This document shows, in pieces, positions 25,734-34,462 of a stretch of 64,000 nt of DNA (positions are counted from its first letter, which is position 1; the number at the start of each line of letters is the position of its first letter). Under the pieces are notes generated by a model, which saw only the letters and a list, made by a program, of their open reading frames with translations, was not told the origin of the DNA and made no database searches. Source of the DNA: Bacillota bacterium (GTDB lineage: Bacteria > Bacillota > Clostridia > Oscillospirales > Ruminococcaceae); NCBI GenBank assembly GCA_023418925.1, contig JAEZYS010000003.1, positions 248,001 through 312,000 on the forward strand, written 5' to 3'. The position numbers were made by a program, and so were the translations under genes.

Positions 25734-26237
25734 TTATTCATAAACGGCTGTAACAAGAGAATTGACCAGCCCGCAAAGATTGGTATTCAGCCGGGTATCC
25801 ATGATGTTATTTGAAACAATTGATGTGGCGGCCGTTGGTACAAGCACATCGGCGAGGCAAAGCTCATAGATATCGCTTGTTCTCGTCAATGCCGGAGCCA
25901 CAGGTGTTGCGGCAGGAGTCCCGTCAACAACGGCGATCTGAATGCTTCGGCTGATTTGGCTTAAGCGGACAACAATGCGGTCAATGCGGGGATTACTTCC
26001 GTTTGCCGTTGTCAACGGGATGTTCAAGTCATCCGTATTCTCATAACGATATCCATTAATCCACGCGCTTCCCGCCGCCACAATCACAGCCAAACCAATC
26101 GATGGTGCCACCTGCAGGTTTGTTGCTGTCATATAAAAAACACCGTTGGAGACAAGGCTTCCGAAATATGCCGCAAAGTCTGCTGCATCATAGATTCTGT
26201 CTCCGTCCGATGAGTTGAAAAAACCGCTTTTCTCCAT
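25734..26237 (-). CDS. Baseplate-associated structural protein
   Basis: The protein has 167 residues. GDRIYDAADFAAYFGSLVSN near the start and the strand-rich remainder (SAWINGYRYENTDDL, PRIDRIVVRLSQ) match a common small protein of Gram-positive siphophage baseplates that precedes fibres. Function beyond structure is unknown. It ends 8 bases before the fibre gene. Confidence 0.6.
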   Translation of the reverse strand: MEKSGFFNSSDGDRIYDAADFAAYFGSLVSNGVFYMTATNLQVAPSIGLAVIVAAGSAWINGYRYENTDDLNIPLTTANGSNPRIDRIVVRLSQISRSIQIAVVDGTPAATPVAPALTRTSDIYELCLADVLVPTAATSIVSNNIMDTRLNTNLCGLVNSLVTAVYE

Positions 26238-26252
26238 ATTGATTTCCCTCCA

Positions 26253-28157
26253 TTAAGCCCTTGCGTAAGAGCAAGATATCATATAAAACCCTACAGGTAA
26301 TGTGGAAGCGGCGGCGTTCGCCATCACACCGCTTGCGTTGATTGTAATCGGCATACTGGTGCCGCTGCCGCCCACCGCAGTCGCCACAGCGCGTACTGTC
26401 GAGTAAGGGTAAAAGTTCGCGTTTGTTATTGTTAGAATCGTGCCGCCGGAGGCGACTCCCGAAGCCCCCACATTAATCTGCACTCCGATGGAAACGACGC
26501 CCTTATTCACAAATGACATATTCATACCCATTGTCACGTCACTTCCAAGTGAGTAAGTGAGTGCAGTGTTAGCTTCCTGGGCTGTTTTTGCAGTAGTCAC
26601 AGCACCGTTTGCAATCCTCGCCGTGGTTATTGGTTCATTGTTGATGTTGAGCCAGTTTGCCTGCCCGGATGGGTTATTGAATACGAAAACTGAAATCACA
26701 TAGAACGTCATGGTATTGCGGGATATAAAGAAGCCCATCGCTCGCTGAAATCCGGTTCCTGTGTTATCTCCATTGTGCTTTATTAAAAACACATGACCAT
26801 CTTCACTTGGTTGGTCACTAAACTTGTTGCCGCTCCAAGAGGTAAAATAGAAGGCGTCTCCCGGTACCATGTTGTGCAAGGCGTATTGACCGATGGATAT
26901 AGTGCCTTCGCCTACGATTATTTCAAGTGCGGGGATCTTTCCAAACAAGTTATTAATGGTATCCGCAAAATTGTCACCTTGGATTTTTGGGTCTACATCA
27001 GTCAAATCACCCAGCGTTTCTTCTACAGTACTAAGCGTCTCTTCCACGACGCCAATAGCTTCCGCCACTTCGGATATACCGGAGGGGGCTGATAGAACTG
27101 TTTTGACCTCGCTTATGTCGGAGCGGATTTTCTGCGCAATTGTCAGCTCGGCTTTTCCGAACACTACACTGATGCTCTGACCGTCAGCATCATAGGTTTC
27201 TTCAATCTCGGTGATGCGCGTCGTCATGGATACGCCCCATGCCTTGGAGATGACTTGAACGGACTGCCCAAGGTCGAAGTCCATCTTGTAGGTCAGGTTT
27301 CCATGAGGATTGACCGATGTGTCGAAGGAATAACGGATTGCCTGTTCGCTCAGTTTGCTCTGGCCACGGAAAATCAGCGCGTCGGTGTAACCGATGCCGA
27401 AATCCACCTCTTGCAGGTCTTTGGCGTCCACGAAGATTTCTCGTCTGGTCTCGCCGGAACCACTTGTGATGGTGACAAATGTGCGGGCGGCACCTTCACC
27501 CTCGCCGCCGATGAGAGCGGTGTTGGCGTAATCCGCTGCACTCTCGGTGTAGCTCTGCTCCGTTAGGTTCTCATACTCTTTGGAGAACACCGCTTGTGAG
27601 TCAGCCCCCCTGTACAGCGTTACCGTAAAAATACCCGTTGCCGGATTGAACACAGTTTTAATTCCGATATCTGAAGCAGCGCATAATCCTGTCACTGCAT
27701 CCATCAGATTTCGGTAGGATATCTGAGTGCTAACGGGTACACCTAAGTTTGGAGATGAGAAAGATATCCCGGTTATTTGCCGAACCGTGTCAGTGGGGCT
27801 GATGAGATTATTATCTAATAGTTGCTCCACGCAGACAGATATGTCACCGGACAACTTTTCTGTACCCCACACAATACGGCGGGAGAGGAAAGAGGTCGCA
27901 AAGCGACCGCTTGCCGTGATGATTTCTTGATCGGTCTGAGACAATTCCAGATGTTCAATGATCCCAGCTTCCTCATCATCATTTTTCCAGATGAAGTTTC
28001 CTTCTTTTAAGAGTGCAGTATTCTCCGATGTTGCAATAGCTTTTATCTCAAATGAGCCACACTGAGAGTAACGCCGCGTCCAGCGCAGGTACTCGAAAGA
28101 CTCCACTATACCCGTAAGCTCTCGGTTTGAATTGTAGATATATAACTGCATATTCAC
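26253..28157 (-). CDS. Tail tip protein (Gp37-like/Tal-type)
   Basis: The protein has 634 residues. The first 360 residues (LYIYNSNRELTGIVESFEYL, then RWTRRYSQCGSFEIKA) are the siphovirus ReqiPepy6 Gp37-like domain, a baseplate hub protein related to the tail-associated lysin scaffold. A helical linker (TLSTVEETLGDLTDVDP) leads to a receptor-binding-like C-terminal region. It overlaps the tail-component gene by four bases. Confidence 0.8.
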   Translation of the reverse strand: MNMQLYIYNSNRELTGIVESFEYLRWTRRYSQCGSFEIKAIATSENTALLKEGNFIWKNDDEEAGIIEHLELSQTDQEIITASGRFATSFLSRRIVWGTEKLSGDISVCVEQLLDNNLISPTDTVRQITGISFSSPNLGVPVSTQISYRNLMDAVTGLCAASDIGIKTVFNPATGIFTVTLYRGADSQAVFSKEYENLTEQSYTESAADYANTALIGGEGEGAARTFVTITSGSGETRREIFVDAKDLQEVDFGIGYTDALIFRGQSKLSEQAIRYSFDTSVNPHGNLTYKMDFDLGQSVQVISKAWGVSMTTRITEIEETYDADGQSISVVFGKAELTIAQKIRSDISEVKTVLSAPSGISEVAEAIGVVEETLSTVEETLGDLTDVDPKIQGDNFADTINNLFGKIPALEIIVGEGTISIGQYALHNMVPGDAFYFTSWSGNKFSDQPSEDGHVFLIKHNGDNTGTGFQRAMGFFISRNTMTFYVISVFVFNNPSGQANWLNINNEPITTARIANGAVTTAKTAQEANTALTYSLGSDVTMGMNMSFVNKGVVSIGVQINVGASGVASGGTILTITNANFYPYSTVRAVATAVGGSGTSMPITINASGVMANAAASTLPVGFYMISCSYARA

Positions 28158-29029
28158 ACCCCCAAAAACTGCGGACGATAGTAGATGCTGACTTCCAGCA
28201 GCTCCATATTGACCGAAGCATCGTAGCGCAAAGTATTCACTCCAGCGGTAAGCTGAAAGAATGTCGAACCGGTATCCAGCAGCGAGAAAACATTCGTTAT
28301 CACTGTTCCGTTCACGCTGACTACTCGCTTACCCGCAAAATGGGTGTATACGCGAAGTTCATCTCCGGCACTCATTGTCGTAAGGAGACGGATGTATTCA
28401 CCGGTGTCAATGTTTAAGAGTTCCGGATTGGTCACCGTTCCCAACGCTTGGAACACAATCTCGCAGCCGCAAGAAACATCGCCGATATTTTCAACCGTAA
28501 TGATCTGGCTGGGCTGGCGCATTCCAAACTCCATGCCGCTTTCAGGTATCTCCAGTGCAAACTTAAACAGCGGTATCCAAGATGCCAGTTCCTCACGCAC
28601 TTCATCCAGCGTCTCGAAGAAGGGAGATGGGCAAAGGAGGCTAACAAAAAAGTTAGGTATCCGCTGCCTGGAGGAAACGGTAAAGCCTGCTTCCTCTACA
28701 ACGCAGGCAATTTGCCTATCACGGTAGACGAGCGTTCCATTCAGCTTAGGGCTAAATATTTTAAGGAAAAGTTGTCTCCGTGCATAGGCATCGTCAGGTG
28801 TATCTGCTACGACCGTACCCTCGAGTATTATATTTCGCATATCCAATGTGGAAGAAATATAAAAAGCACCGTCTTGATCCGGTGCCTTGAAGGTGTTAAC
28901 GGTCTGACGTATGTTGCCGGTGCCGTCTATTTTCTTAAGAAAATATGGACGGTTCTGTTTGAGCGTGATGCTCCTGCCGTCCGCATTAATATATGTTAGT
29001 TCCACAGTCAGACCTCCTTTAATATTCAA
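28154..29029 (-). CDS. Distal tail protein (Dit-like)
   Basis: The protein has 291 residues. Its size, the position right after the tape measure, and blocks such as FYISSTLDMRNIILEGTV, CPSPFFETLDEVREEL and YNLRYDASVN-like ends fit siphovirus distal tail components, which form the ring between tail tube and baseplate. The start overlaps the tape-measure stop by 11 bases. Confidence 0.75.
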   Translation of the reverse strand: MNIKGGLTVELTYINADGRSITLKQNRPYFLKKIDGTGNIRQTVNTFKAPDQDGAFYISSTLDMRNIILEGTVVADTPDDAYARRQLFLKIFSPKLNGTLVYRDRQIACVVEEAGFTVSSRQRIPNFFVSLLCPSPFFETLDEVREELASWIPLFKFALEIPESGMEFGMRQPSQIITVENIGDVSCGCEIVFQALGTVTNPELLNIDTGEYIRLLTTMSAGDELRVYTHFAGKRVVSVNGTVITNVFSLLDTGSTFFQLTAGVNTLRYDASVNMELLEVSIYYRPQFLGV

Positions 29030-31439
29030 GTGCCAGCTTGCGGGAAAGGTTTTTAAACTCCCTTGCCAGTTCTTTTTCAGACAGAGCCTTCGGTGTCACC
29101 ACAGAGAGATTTTGTGTGATGCTTGCGCCGGAGGCACTGCTTTGTCCGGATAATCCTCTGTAATTTAAGTCGAAGTTTGTGGGCACCGCATTTTGCATAT
29201 CCCTTGAAACTGCTGCCATTGCATCCTCAAAACCTACACCGATGCCTTCGCCCATGTTGTGGCCAATTCCGGCAAACAGAGCAGAGGGGGATTTGATGCC
29301 GAAGAAGTTTTTAATCTTCGACACCACATTACCGAAAAACCCAGAGATTTTATTCCACAGCCACGTTCCTGCGTCTGAAATACCATTCCACAAGCCTTTA
29401 ATCAAATTGCCGCCGACCTGCGCCATCTGTCCGATGTAGCCGGTAAACGCTTTGACCAGACCCGTAATGATCTGCGGAACTGCTTTGACCACCTCGACGA
29501 TAATTTTCGGCAGGTTCGCAATCAATGCAATAAACAACTGAACACCAGCCAGAATGATTTTATCAATGTTACCTACGATAGCGTTCACCAGCGAGGTTAT
29601 AATCTTTGGAATCGCAGCTACAACAGTAGTAATAATCTGCGGCAATGCCTGAATCAGGGATATCAGAAGCCGGATGCCTGCGTCAATAATCAAAGGGATC
29701 GACCCAATGACTGCGCTGATAATACTGTCTATGATTTGCGGGATGGCTTCCACAACTGCCGTAATGATTGTCGGTAACGCAGTCACCAGTGAGGTCAGCA
29801 ATTGAATACCCGCATCGATGATCTGTGGAATGGCTCCGATGATAAAGGCAATGATGGCGGTAATAATAGCGGGAAGGGCGGCGATTAACTGCGGTATTGC
29901 ATCCACCAGCCCCTGCGCCAATCCAATAATCAACTGCAAAGCTGCGTCCAGCAGCATTGGCAGGTTATCAATCAAGCCTTGAACAATCGTAGTGATTGCG
30001 GTAACCGCCGCCGGGATCAGTTTAGGCAACGCGTTTCCTATGCCTTGTACCAAGGCCGTGACCAGTTGCACTGCGGCATCGATAAGAAGTGGCAGGCTGT
30101 CAATCAACACTCCGACAATCGTCATGACGGCATCCACCGCTGCCGGGATAAGTTCCGGTAGTAAGTTCAGAAGCGTTTCAAGCACCTGCGTGAACAGGCT
30201 CGTGACAGTTTCGAGCAACATAGGAAGCAGGTCACCCACCGCAGTTAATATCGCATCGAACGCAGGCGGGAGTGCGGTTACGATGTTTTCCAAAACAGGT
30301 ACAATGTTTGCGACAACCGCGCGGAAAGCATCCACGAGGTTTTCAGTCAGGTTGGTCATGTCGGCATTGGCATTGCCGAGTCCGCCAGTAAAAGAGCCAA
30401 GAGCGGCTTGTAACATGCCAATAGAGCCAGTTATTGTCTGAGTTGATTCGCGTGCAAAGTTGCCGGCATACTGCTCCGTGTTCTCAAAAAACATCTGCAT
30501 GGCGATTTCGGCTTTTTCCGCTTGTGTGGCGGTATTCCAAGTAAAATCCAGACCCTTTGCGAGAGCATAGGCTTGGATATTGGTAGCGTTCATAGCAACA
30601 CCGAGGTTATCCATCATGGTGAAGTTGCCTTTTGCTGCGCCCGCCACCGAGTCCAGTGCCATCTGCATATCAACGCCCATAACAGAAGCCATATCCGCCG
30701 CCCGCTGCATGGCTTTTTCGGTTAGCTCAAGACTTTTCTGCTGTTGAATGCCGGAGCCCTGGAACAACGCGCCCATTTTGTTGGCAGTCGAAAGATAATC
30801 ACTCTGTGACACGCCGAGGTTTTTATAGGCTTCCTCGCCTGTTTTTTGAATCGACGCAGCGTATGCACCGAAAACCGCCTCTGAGCCACCAAGGTTCTGT
30901 TCCAATTCTCCGAACTGTTGAACAACCTCTTTGCCTAACTTTATAGCGGCAGCACCGGCAGCGACGGCAACTGTGCCCATTGCCACACCGATACCCGTGA
31001 GTATGCCGCCAAGCTTGTCAAACTTGCCGCCGGCATCTTCCGCACTTTTACCTGAATCGTCCAATTCATCGCCGAGATTATCCGCTTCGATTGTGGACTG
31101 TTCAAGTTCACGCTCCATGCCGTTGAGTTCCGCTTGTGCCTTGTTCAGCTGAATCTGCCAGTTTTGAGTGCGGCGGTCATTTTCACCAAAAGAGGAGGCG
31201 GCATTGTCAAGTGCAGCCTTAAGGGTGGAAATCTTGTCTTTCTGTGCATCGATTTCTTTATTCAGCGTAGCGTTTCGGGCGGTGACTGCTTGCACAGACT
31301 TATCGTTTTTGTCAAACTGGCTGGTGACAAGCGTCATTTCACTACCCAGCACCTTAAAAGACTGGTTGATGTCGCGAAGGGCGTTCTTAAACTCGCGTTC
31401 GCCCTCAATGCCTATTTTTAAGCCAAAATTGTCTGCCAT
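29019..31439 (-). CDS. Tape measure protein
   Basis: The protein has 806 residues. The N-terminal coiled coil (about residues 25-130) is followed by TANKMGALFQGSGIQQQKSL, the TMP core, and a very hydrophobic repeat zone (residues 370-650) with Ile/Leu/Pro units such as LPQIITTVVAAIPKIIT. It sets tail length and passes through the tube at injection. The gene directly follows the frameshifted chaperone, as is universal in long-tailed phages. It is one of the longest genes in the phage. Confidence 0.9.
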   Translation of the reverse strand: MADNFGLKIGIEGEREFKNALRDINQSFKVLGSEMTLVTSQFDKNDKSVQAVTARNATLNKEIDAQKDKISTLKAALDNAASSFGENDRRTQNWQIQLNKAQAELNGMERELEQSTIEADNLGDELDDSGKSAEDAGGKFDKLGGILTGIGVAMGTVAVAAGAAAIKLGKEVVQQFGELEQNLGGSEAVFGAYAASIQKTGEEAYKNLGVSQSDYLSTANKMGALFQGSGIQQQKSLELTEKAMQRAADMASVMGVDMQMALDSVAGAAKGNFTMMDNLGVAMNATNIQAYALAKGLDFTWNTATQAEKAEIAMQMFFENTEQYAGNFARESTQTITGSIGMLQAALGSFTGGLGNANADMTNLTENLVDAFRAVVANIVPVLENIVTALPPAFDAILTAVGDLLPMLLETVTSLFTQVLETLLNLLPELIPAAVDAVMTIVGVLIDSLPLLIDAAVQLVTALVQGIGNALPKLIPAAVTAITTIVQGLIDNLPMLLDAALQLIIGLAQGLVDAIPQLIAALPAIITAIIAFIIGAIPQIIDAGIQLLTSLVTALPTIITAVVEAIPQIIDSIISAVIGSIPLIIDAGIRLLISLIQALPQIITTVVAAIPKIITSLVNAIVGNIDKIILAGVQLFIALIANLPKIIVEVVKAVPQIITGLVKAFTGYIGQMAQVGGNLIKGLWNGISDAGTWLWNKISGFFGNVVSKIKNFFGIKSPSALFAGIGHNMGEGIGVGFEDAMAAVSRDMQNAVPTNFDLNYRGLSGQSSASGASITQNLSVVTPKALSEKELAREFKNLSRKLALEY

Positions 31440-31453
31440 GCCTTCACCTCCTC

Positions 31454-31663
31454 CTAAATACCCGGCGGAATAATATCGTCGATTGTCCGGGTTCTCTTCG
31501 GCTTTTCAATGCCATGCCATTGTTTGTGACAAGCCCATAAATCAAAAAACAGTCCGATGGGCATGAGCCAGAATTCCTCTGCATCCATGCCCATCTGAAC
31601 TGTTCCATAATAAAGAAGCCGGGTAAAGACTTCAGCGTCCGTTACCCGACTTCCGCGTTTTTT
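31454..31663 (-). CDS. Frameshift-encoded C-terminal extension of the tail assembly chaperone
   Basis: In the -1 frame from the slippery site at 31667-31657 the ribosome would read on through RVTDAEVFTRLLYYGTVQMG and AEEFWLMPIGLFFDLW to a stop at 31454-31456. This is the gpT-like part of the gpG/gpGT pair. It has no start codon of its own. It binds the tape measure during tail assembly. The extension is about 65 residues. Confidence 0.8.
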   Translation of the reverse strand, partial: KKRGSRVTDAEVFTRLLYYGTVQMGMDAEEFWLMPIGLFFDLWACHKQWHGIEKPKRTRTIDDIIPPGI

Positions 31664-32028
31664 GGGGATTCTTCCTCACTTTCAACGTCGCGCTTTGTGC
31701 CTTTGAACATCGCTTCGGTGATTGCATTTTTATATGCCGCCAAGTCAAGCGGTGAGGTAAGAAGCTCCACTTCTTCCTCTGTAAGCAATTCCTCCGGTGC
31801 GTTCTTATTCTTAAGGTTGCGAATTAAGATGGACTGGTTCGCCAGCAGCGTTATTAGCCAAACAATCTCGTCCAACGCCATCTCGAAGTTTTCTGATTTC
31901 ATCAGTTTCTCCCCGAGGTTTTCAAGCCCGCCATACCGACCGGCAATCGCTTTTGTCGCGCGTGTGGTCAGAACCAGTTCATAGTCCTTGCCGCCGATGT
32001 TGATAGTGGCGCTTCGCTCATTATCCAT
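31642..32028 (-). CDS. Tail assembly chaperone (gpG-like)
   Basis: The protein has 128 residues. SATINIGGKDYELVLTTRAT at the N-terminus is typical of this family in Gram-positive siphophages. The reading frame ends EEESPKNAEVG, inside which lies the slippery CCCCAAAAAAC. A fraction of ribosomes should shift to the -1 frame to make the longer product. It lies between the major tail protein and the tape measure. Confidence 0.85.
   Translation of the reverse strand: MDNERSATINIGGKDYELVLTTRATKAIAGRYGGLENLGEKLMKSENFEMALDEIVWLITLLANQSILIRNLKNKNAPEELLTEEEVELLTSPLDLAAYKNAITEAMFKGTKRDVESEEESPKNAEVG
31657..31667 (-). promoter_or_regulatory. Programmed -1 ribosomal frameshift site
   Basis: The minus strand reads CCCCAAAAAAC 15 codons or fewer before the stop of the chaperone. 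The -1 frame then stays open for about 65 codons. Heptamers of this type are the standard signal in tail assembly chaperone genes. Confidence 0.8.
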
Positions 32029-32041
32029 AGTTCAATCCTCC

Positions 32042-32632
32042 TTACGGCTCCGGCGTGTAGACCGGCTCATAAACTTCAGTGAACCAACCGGTGATAGTAC
32101 CGGATGAAACGCCTGCGTCACCTTCAGTGACCTCCGCTTTCCATGGGTGCTTACCCATGCCATCGAGTTTGTTACGGCGCATAACCGTTCCTTCAATGGT
32201 CGGCGTAGAGAAAGTGATGGAATCCGCCTTGGTCTGCAGGTTCGTCGCGGGCAAGCCGAACTTCACGCGATAGAGCCAGAAGTAGCGATATGTGCCGTTG
32301 GCCTTCTGCGCACGGAAGCCTACTGCAACGGGTGTACCCACATTCTCGCTGGCGGAGATCAGCACGCCGTTGTCATCGGTGGACGAGCCGGTCAGATCTG
32401 CCGCCGCCGTGGGGCCGATGTCATCGACGCCAAGTGTGAGCGTTCCGCTGTTGAAGTCTTTTACAACTTCTGCTGCACCGTCATCAGCGTACAGAATTGC
32501 CTCCACCAGCTCCACCGAGAGTTCAGCGGTGATGGCTTTGGCGAGGACAAGCGGCGTAGCGTAGGTTTCTTCGCCGTTGGAGTCCTCAGTTATCTTTGAA
32601 TAGTAAAGTCTGTCAAGACCGATAGTTGCCAT
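32042..32632 (-). CDS. Major tail tube protein
   Basis: The protein has 196 residues. GLDRLYYSKITEDSNGEETY at the start and DFNSGTLTLGVDDIGPTAA inside match the phi13-type major tail protein family. It polymerises into the tail tube. The gene is 4 bases upstream... of the chaperone side by a 13-base gap and downstream of the neck genes, the usual order. Confidence 0.8.
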   Translation of the reverse strand: MATIGLDRLYYSKITEDSNGEETYATPLVLAKAITAELSVELVEAILYADDGAAEVVKDFNSGTLTLGVDDIGPTAAADLTGSSTDDNGVLISASENVGTPVAVGFRAQKANGTYRYFWLYRVKFGLPATNLQTKADSITFSTPTIEGTVMRRNKLDGMGKHPWKAEVTEGDAGVSSGTITGWFTEVYEPVYTPEP

Positions 32633-32635
32633 GTT

Positions 32636-32977
32636 TTATTCCTCCGTTTCGTATGATTTTGCCACATCAATGGCGTAATGGTGATATCCAGTATCGTCCT
32701 CATGTCCGATGTACCGTCGTTCGGTCACAGTGAAATCCGCATTCAACAAAGCCGTTGTGATCTGCCTTTTCCGCTGCTGGTAATTACCCTTTGAGAACAG
32801 TGATATCCGCACTTCCTGCACATCAAAACCGGGGCGGTTATCAGCATGTACTTCGAATATGTCCGTTAGAGGTATAAAGACCAGATATTCGTCAGGCGGC
32901 ACATCGCTAAACACGCCGGTTTCGATAGGGATATCCAGCGGCTCCAGGACTTCGCTCAAATCCGAAAGTAGACTCAT
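32636..32977 (-). CDS. Tail completion or terminator protein
   Basis: The protein has 113 residues. It has DIPIETGVFSDVPPDEYLVF and VRISLFSKGNY, as in the small tail-terminator proteins of HK97-like phages that cap the tube before head joining. The assignment is by position between the gp10-like gene and the tail tube, and by size. It overlaps the upstream gene by four bases. Confidence 0.6.
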   Translation of the reverse strand: MSLLSDLSEVLEPLDIPIETGVFSDVPPDEYLVFIPLTDIFEVHADNRPGFDVQEVRISLFSKGNYQQRKRQITTALLNADFTVTERRYIGHEDDTGYHHYAIDVAKSYETEE

Positions 32978-33405
32978 ATCTTATTTACCTCCTCGTCCAG
33001 CTTTGCTTTCATTGCTTCGATGCACGGCTTTCTACTGGTGCTTTTCGCAGGCTTTAAGAATGGTTTTGCCGGTTGCCCCGATTTTCCGTATTCGATGATA
33101 TTGGCTATCTTGGCATTGCTACTGCCATCTCTACGTTGTTCGGAAAATCCAACTTTAACATTGTGATTGCCATCCCTGTCCTGCAGAGCGGGTGAAAGTC
33201 CCAATGCCGCCGCAAGCTGGCCGGTAGAACGCGAAGGATACTTTGTGTCACGACCAACAACTGAATTCAGATTAGATTTAACCTTGTCAAGCACAACCTC
33301 GCCGCCAGCCTTAAGCACACGAGGGATGATTTCATCCGTTTTTTCGTTCAGCTGTGAAACCTTTAAGAGGAAGTCCTCCGGCATTTTCATGGTCACTTTA
33401 GCCAC
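32974..33405 (-). CDS. HK97 gp10-type neck protein
   Basis: The protein has 143 residues. VLKAGGEVVLDKVKSNLNSV and KIANIIEYGKSGQPAKPFLKP are the signature blocks of the HK97 gp10 family, which helps join tail to head. It overlaps the head-closure gene by 8 bases. Confidence 0.8.
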   Translation of the reverse strand: MAKVTMKMPEDFLLKVSQLNEKTDEIIPRVLKAGGEVVLDKVKSNLNSVVGRDTKYPSRSTGQLAAALGLSPALQDRDGNHNVKVGFSEQRRDGSSNAKIANIIEYGKSGQPAKPFLKPAKSTSRKPCIEAMKAKLDEEVNKI

Positions 33406-33730
33406 TGGGCTTCACCTCCTTGGCGAGTACTTCAGTGTACATTCCACGGCCTTTGACATCTTCCACCGAGGTAATTTCAAATCGACCGTCGTCACAAACA
33501 ATAAGCATTGCGGTCGTAACGATGACACCGGGAATACAGCGAAAACGGAAAAGGTCGGTGGCTTCCGAAAATGCGGCTCTGTTTGCCCACATTTCAGTGC
33601 CGTGCCGACCTTCCCGATATGCTTTGATAGAAGCAACAATATTGTCAATCTCAGTGCTGAAACCTTCCGAGTCTTTTATAGTTACTTTTTCAATAAGGTC
33701 TATAAAGGTGTTCATTTTTCCAAAGCTCAT
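33398..33730 (-). CDS. Head closure (head-tail adaptor) protein
   Basis: The protein has 110 residues from the ATG at 33730, which follows ggaaggtgtgac. A longer frame to 33754 overlaps the upstream gene. FIDLIEKVTIKDSEGFSTEI followed by VASIKAYREGRHGTEMW is typical of SPP1 gp16/HK97 head-closure proteins. They seal the portal channel. It starts directly after the stop of the connector gene. Confidence 0.75.
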   Translation of the reverse strand: MSFGKMNTFIDLIEKVTIKDSEGFSTEIDNIVASIKAYREGRHGTEMWANRAAFSEATDLFRFRCIPGVIVTTAMLIVCDDGRFEITSVEDVKGRGMYTEVLAKEVKPSG

Positions 33731-33731
33731 G

Positions 33732-34049
33732 TCACACCTTCCAATCCCGGTCAAGCCGTAGCAGCAGGTTCACCGTGTTCCAAACCTGCTGGCCTGCTTG
33801 CACACTATCGGCGAAGAAACCAGCCGTCGAGCCATCTCTGGATTCAAAAAAATGGCCCGACAGCATGATTACTGCCTGTTCAGTGGTGGGAGGCATAGTG
33901 TTTTCGGTGTAAAATCCTTCAGCGACATGCTGGTAGCTTTCCGCATAGGAGACGGCGGCTTTGATGTAATGTAGCAGAAGGCCGTCGTCTGCGTCATGCC
34001 CAAGGATTAGGTTTGCTTTTACTTTGGGTAGAAGATTATCTGTTGTCAT
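33732..34049 (-). CDS. Head-tail connector (gp6-like)
   Basis: The protein has 105 residues. LPKVKANLILGHDADDGLLL and ML-SGHFFESRDGS are typical of the HK97 gp6/Phage_QLRG adaptor family, which forms a ring under the portal. Position and size agree. Confidence 0.8.
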   Translation of the reverse strand: MTTDNLLPKVKANLILGHDADDGLLLHYIKAAVSYAESYQHVAEGFYTENTMPPTTEQAVIMLSGHFFESRDGSTAGFFADSVQAGQQVWNTVNLLLRLDRDWKV

Positions 34050-34068
34050 GCCATCCGCCTCCTTGGGT

Positions 34069-34449
34069 TTATATTTCGTCCGAGACCATCAAACCCGCCG
34101 CTTTTAGCTTGGCGAGCAGGGCATTAAAGTTCGTTACAAGCGTAGCCGTGTCCTCGGCTATGCTGTCGGCTTGATTCGCAGCCGTTTTCACAAGCCCGGA
34201 GACCGACTCCGTAGCATCAGCAGGATAGGTCGGTACATACAGCTTACCGTCTTCGCCAATTTTAACTTCGACGGTATCGCTCTCACCAGCAGTAGCGGCT
34301 TTTACACCACCGAGGGTCTCCTCGGTTGCCACGAAAAGAGGGTCGGCGGAAAGCCCCGTTACCGAGGCTCCCTCCGCAATTTCCAATGTGCCGCCGATGA
34401 CGGTTTTCTCACCGCCTTGTTCGGTGTAGTTCTTTGAATTGTAGCTCAT
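34069..34449 (-). CDS. Head fibre-like protein
   Basis: The protein has 126 residues. The repeats GGTLEIAEGASVTGL and LGGVKAATAGESDTVEVKIG are typical of the head-fibre family of small phage proteins. A coiled-coil-like end (LVTNFNALLAKLKAAGLM) may trimerise. It would decorate the capsid. It lies between the major capsid protein and the connector. Confidence 0.65.
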   Translation of the reverse strand: MSYNSKNYTEQGGEKTVIGGTLEIAEGASVTGLSADPLFVATEETLGGVKAATAGESDTVEVKIGEDGKLYVPTYPADATESVSGLVKTAANQADSIAEDTATLVTNFNALLAKLKAAGLMVSDEI

Positions 34450-34462
34450 AAGTCAATCCTCC

